Source: Siphonobacter sp047605205 | GTDB taxonomy: Bacteria; Bacteroidota; Bacteroidia; Cytophagales; Spirosomataceae | Direction: 5' to 3' | NCBI GenBank assembly: GCA_047605205.1 | Contig: JASGGE010000150.1 | Span: 1-8,292, forward strand | DNA length: 8,292 bases | Shown: positions 5,702-8,292 of the stretch, piece after piece | How positions within the stretch are numbered: position 1 is the first letter of the stretch | How the letters are laid out: each line of letters opens with the position of its first letter | The notes under the pieces: generated by a model | What the model saw: the letters and a program-made list of their open reading frames with translations, nothing else | What the model was told of the DNA's origin: nothing | The model's database searches: none | Program-made: the position numbers and the translations under genes

Positions 5702-5728
5702 ACACTTCATAAGTAGAAAAGATTAATT

Positions 5729-7543
5729 ATGGCTAAAAGACGAGGTTCTTTTGGAGGTGAACCTACCCCAGAAGACAAGAAGAAGGTTAATCGGGAAGGG
5801 TTACAAAAGGCTCTCCATATTTTCCGTTTTGTAAAACCTTACCGGGGTCTGTTCATTATTGGGTTACTATTTCTGGGCCTTTCTCAGCTCACGATGATGT
5901 CCTTTCCCTTATTTATGCGGGAAATCGTTTCGGTGCTGGATCAAAAATCAAGGTTTACGTTAGGTCAGGTATTAGTAGCATTAGTGGCTGTGTTGATTGG
6001 TCAGGCCATTTTCTCATTTGCTCGTATCTATTATTTCACGCGGGTAAGCGAACGAGCCATGGCCGATGTCCGCCAGTCGTTATATGCCCGGATTGTAACC
6101 TTACCCATATGGTTTTTCGAGAAACGTAGAGTTGGGGAACTAATGAGCCGCATGACTTCTGACGTAAGTCAGTTGCAGGATGTATTAACGATTACACTGG
6201 CAGAGTTATTAAGAGGAGTCGCCACGCTGGTTATCGGAGTAGGAATTATCGTTTCTATTTCCTGGAAATTAACCGTTTTCATGTTAGCGACCTTTCCTAT
6301 CCTGATTATGGCGGCTATGGTCTTTGGTCGGTATATCCGAACGATGTCTAAGCAGGCTCAGGATGAATTAGCTCATGCGAACATTGTTGTGGAGGAAACA
6401 TTTCAGTCTATTAACATAGTAAAAGCTTTTACGAACGAACGTCTTGAAATCAAACGCTACAACACTGCTCTTAATAAAGTAGTAAACACAGCTCTGAGGG
6501 CGTCTATGTTTCGTGGAGGCTTTGTGTCTTTCATTATTTTCGCTCTATTTGGCGGAATCATCGGGGTGGTCTGGTACGGAGCAACGTTAGTACAGAGTGG
6601 TGAAATGATGCTGGCTGATTTGTTTGGTTTTGTGTTATATACAGCCTTTATCGGAGGTTCAGTAGGTGGCCTGGGCGATATGTACGCACAAGTGCAGAAA
6701 ACAGTAGGTTCGTCAGAACGTATCCTTGAAATTCTTGATGAACAGCCAGAAGTAGACGCTTTACAAGCCAGTGAAGGTAATCTATCCGTTCGGGGAACCA
6801 TTGAGTTTCGTCACATAAGCTTTAACTATCCATCCAGACCAGATGTTGAAGTTTTGAAAGACATTAACCTTTATGTAAATGCAGGAGAGAAAATAGCGTT
6901 AGTGGGGTATTCAGGAGCCGGGAAGTCAACGCTTGTCCAATTACTAATGCGATACTATGCCCCAACTACCGGAGCCATCCTGGTGGATAACCAGCCTATT
7001 CAGCAGTTTAACATTACAGATTACCGAAGTAACATTGCCGTAGTACCTCAAGAGGTAATGTTGTTTGGAGGTAGTATTCGTGAAAATATTGCTTACGGCA
7101 AACCGGATGCTACAGAGGCCGAACTTGTTGAAGCGGCACGAAAAGCCAATGCCTATCATTTCATCATGTCTTTCCCCGAAGGATTTGATACAGTAGTAGG
7201 GGAGCGTGGCGTAAAACTTTCCGGGGGGCAACGGCAACGTATAGCCATAGCCCGTGCCATCCTGAAAGATCCGGCTATTTTGATTCTGGACGAAGCTACT
7301 TCTGCTCTGGATGCTGAATCAGAGAAACTGGTTCAGGGAGCTTTAGATGTCCTTATGGAAGGTCGCACAACAATCATTATTGCTCACCGGCTGGCGACTA
7401 TTCGGAATGTTGACCAGATTTATGTTTTACAACATGGTGAAATTATTGAACAAGGAACACATGAGGAATTGTCTTTGCGGGAAAATGGTTTGTATAGCGG
7501 ATTAGTTAAATTGCAGTTCGAGAATGCAATGAATGCTCAATAA
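5729..7543 (+). CDS. ABC-B/MsbA-type exporter half-transporter
   Basis: The 604-residue protein fuses a six-helix membrane domain (about 38-325) to one ATPase domain (about 350-595) and should work as a homodimer in the inner membrane. The ATPase has every key motif: Walker A GYSGAGKST (393-401, K399), Q-loop Q441 in VVPQEVMLFG, signature LSGGQRQR (497-504), Walker B ILILDE (517-522, catalytic E522), D-loop SALD and the switch H553 in IIIAHRL. The membrane domain has the MsbA-like opening FRFVKPYRG and a coupling-type segment around RVGELMSRMTSDVSQLQD. No peptidase domain or substrate-specific extension is visible, so the cargo could be lipid A or another lipid, a peptide or a drug; msbA is plausible but not proven. 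The ATG at 5729 gives the usual short basic leader for this group. The Fur-family gene starts 7 bases after the stop, indicating one transcript. Confidence 0.93.
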   Translation: MAKRRGSFGGEPTPEDKKKVNREGLQKALHIFRFVKPYRGLFIIGLLFLGLSQLTMMSFPLFMREIVSVLDQKSRFTLGQVLVALVAVLIGQAIFSFARIYYFTRVSERAMADVRQSLYARIVTLPIWFFEKRRVGELMSRMTSDVSQLQDVLTITLAELLRGVATLVIGVGIIVSISWKLTVFMLATFPILIMAAMVFGRYIRTMSKQAQDELAHANIVVEETFQSINIVKAFTNERLEIKRYNTALNKVVNTALRASMFRGGFVSFIIFALFGGIIGVVWYGATLVQSGEMMLADLFGFVLYTAFIGGSVGGLGDMYAQVQKTVGSSERILEILDEQPEVDALQASEGNLSVRGTIEFRHISFNYPSRPDVEVLKDINLYVNAGEKIALVGYSGAGKSTLVQLLMRYYAPTTGAILVDNQPIQQFNITDYRSNIAVVPQEVMLFGGSIRENIAYGKPDATEAELVEAARKANAYHFIMSFPEGFDTVVGERGVKLSGGQRQRIAIARAILKDPAILILDEATSALDAESEKLVQGALDVLMEGRTTIIIAHRLATIRNVDQIYVLQHGEIIEQGTHEELSLRENGLYSGLVKLQFENAMNAQ

Positions 7544-7550
7544 TTAAAAT

Positions 7551-7976
7551 ATGGAAACGCTCGTGCCCCAAACCCTAAAGCAACACCACCTCCGTCATAC
7601 GGAAGCCCGGGAAGAGGTATTAGACTTGTTTCTTAGGAAAAACTTTGCCCTTTCACATGGCGACCTGGAAACTTGTTTACAGGATCGGTTTGATCGGGTA
7701 ACCATTTACCGAACCTTGAAAACATTCCTTGATAAAGGACTTATCCATAAAGTGCTGGACGATGAAGGAACGGTTAAATATGCCATCTGTAGAGAAGCCT
7801 GCCAGGCTCACGATCACAAGCACCATCATGACCATGTTCACTTTAAGTGCCTGGTGTGTGGGCATACGACATGCCTGGATAACGTTAAGATTCCAGTTTT
7901 AAATCTGCCGGAAGGATATCAACGGCAGGAAACCAATTTACTTGTGCAGGGAATTTGTCCAACCTGTGAGGAATAA
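7551..7976 (+). CDS. Fur-family metal-responsive transcriptional repressor
   Basis: The 141-residue protein has the two-domain Fur build. The winged-helix part (about 8-78) contains RHTEAREEVLDLF and the recognition helix DRVTIYRTLKTFLDKGLI (48-65). The dimer and metal domain has the His-rich regulatory stretch HDHKHHHDHVHF (87-98) and two CxxC pairs, C100/C103 and C136/C139, which form the structural zinc site. Three more cysteines (C80, C84, C108) lie close by. It is a full-length, apparently functional regulator; Fur (iron), Zur (zinc) and PerR (peroxide) cannot be told apart with certainty, though the four-cysteine site and many histidines would suit Zur or Fur. The ATG at 7551 is 7 bases after the exporter stop, so both are probably made from one mRNA. 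A strong terminator closes the unit. No canonical Fur box is seen upstream of the pair. Confidence 0.92.
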   Translation: METLVPQTLKQHHLRHTEAREEVLDLFLRKNFALSHGDLETCLQDRFDRVTIYRTLKTFLDKGLIHKVLDDEGTVKYAICREACQAHDHKHHHDHVHFKCLVCGHTTCLDNVKIPVLNLPEGYQRQETNLLVQGICPTCEE

Positions 7977-7991
7977 GATACCTGTTCATTA

Positions 7992-8028
7992 AAAATGCCC
8001 CGACTCTATCAGGAGACCGGGGCATTTT
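7992..8028. terminator. Strong bidirectional-type terminator after the Fur gene
   Basis: Perfect 11-bp arms AAAATGCCCCG (7992-8002) and CGGGGCATTTT (8018-8028) surround a 15-base loop that can pair a little further (CTC with GAG). A T-rich stretch (ATGTTTTT) follows on the plus strand, and the minus strand also reads into five T's. It lies 15 bases past the Fur stop and ends the exporter-Fur unit. Confidence 0.9.
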
Positions 8029-8254
8029 ATGTTTTTAACGAGTTTATCTGTATTGGCCATACGTAGTTTACATGAGGTCTTGGCAACTAGCTGAAATTTA
8101 GTTAATTAACCAAAAGCAGTTAAAAATCACATGAGAATCCTCTTAAAAAGAACAAGTTGGAATTCTCGTTAAAGAATCACCAAAGGCCATTCTCTTATTT
8201 GGAATGAATTTAAATAGATATTTTTGGGGCATTTTTAGCCTTTTAAGAAAAAAC
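8029..8254. other. Non-coding leader region with small inverted repeats
   Basis: No gene or known RNA could be supported here. It contains the 10-base palindrome GTTAATTAAC (8101-8110) and an inverted repeat ATGAGAAT / ATTCTCGT (8131-8138 and 8162-8169, one G-T pair, 23-base spacer). It also has a small hairpin CATTCT / GGAATG (8188-8193 and 8201-8206) that overlaps the promoter -33 element. These could be regulatory, but in AT-rich DNA short symmetric sites are common. Confidence 0.4.
8198..8226 (+). promoter_or_regulatory. Bacteroidota-type promoter for the gene at the right edge
   Basis: TTTG at 8198-8201 and a perfect TAnnTTTG box, TATTTTTG (8219-8226), are separated by 17 bases, inside the 17-23 range reported for this phylum. 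Transcription should start near 8233, giving a leader of about 22 bases before the ATG at 8255. This is the best promoter match in the window. Confidence 0.6.
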
Positions 8255-8292
8255 ATGAGTTTGAAGAACAACGATCCGATTGTAGTTTTGTG
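8255..8292 (+). CDS. Start of an unidentified gene, cut by the window edge
   Basis: An ATG at 8255 opens a frame of 12 complete codons (MSLKNNDPIVVL) that runs off the right edge. A good promoter lies 29-57 bases upstream, which supports a real gene start. The hydrophobic strand DPIVVL resembles the first beta strand of many enzymes, thiolases and nucleotide-binding folds among them, but twelve residues cannot decide. No function is assigned. Confidence 0.5.
   Translation, partial: MSLKNNDPIVVL

Noticed and set aside
6457..6801. Open frame of 114 codons on the minus strand inside the ABC exporter
   Set aside because: It lies wholly within a well-supported gene, and its product has no recognisable domain; it is a shadow of the coding strand.
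8255..8292. Calling the truncated right-edge gene a thiolase
   Set aside because: DPIVVL would fit the first strand of a thiolase but equally many other enzymes; twelve residues are not enough.
1..8292. CRISPR array, IS element, tRNA, phage or defence island
   Set aside because: No regularly spaced repeats, transposase or integrase motifs, cloverleaf-like segments or defence-gene domains were seen on either strand.

Overview
The window looks like ordinary chromosomal DNA from a member of the Bacteroidota, most likely the order Cytophagales (a Spirosoma/Runella-like bacterium). The evidence is a flavobacterial-style CrtI ending, a GldB-type gliding lipoprotein, an RprY-like response regulator, outer-membrane barrel genes, AT-rich leaders without clear Shine-Dalgarno sequences, and promoter boxes of the Bacteroidota TTG / TAnnTTTG type. 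Base composition looks moderately AT-rich throughout, and I see no transposase, integrase, tRNA, rRNA, CRISPR array or phage gene.

Layout. Positions 1-96 hold the probable tail of an upstream gene and a rho-independent terminator. Positions 155-2491 are a two-gene carotenoid operon: crtI (phytoene desaturase) and crtB (phytoene synthase), 15 bases apart. CrtB makes phytoene and CrtI desaturates it, probably to lycopene; no cyclase, ketolase or hydroxylase gene lies nearby. A 217-base gap with several small palindromes precedes an orphan OmpR/PhoB-family response regulator (2709-3395). That gene converges, with overlapping stop codons, on a minus-strand gene for a small outer-membrane beta-barrel protein (3392-4117). 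The barrel gene is divergent from a gldB-like lipoprotein gene (4149-5171), with only 31 bases between the two start codons. A membrane-anchored protein of unknown function follows (5230-5673).

Next comes a two-gene unit: an ABC-B/MsbA-type half-transporter exporter (5729-7543) and, 7 bases later, a Fur-family metalloregulator (7551-7976). It is closed by a strong, probably bidirectional terminator (7992-8028). The last 264 bases are a non-coding leader with one of the best promoter matches in the window (8198-8226), leading into the first 12 codons of an unidentified gene cut off by the window edge.

I found no convincing undescribed multi-gene system. The points most worth checking are a perfect GC-rich palindrome inside crtI, the large imperfect inverted repeat overlapping the likely crtI promoter, the coupling of a Fur-family regulator to an exporter, the very compact divergent and convergent gene junctions, the GldB protein that appears to lack zinc-site histidines, and the unrecognised 147-residue membrane protein.
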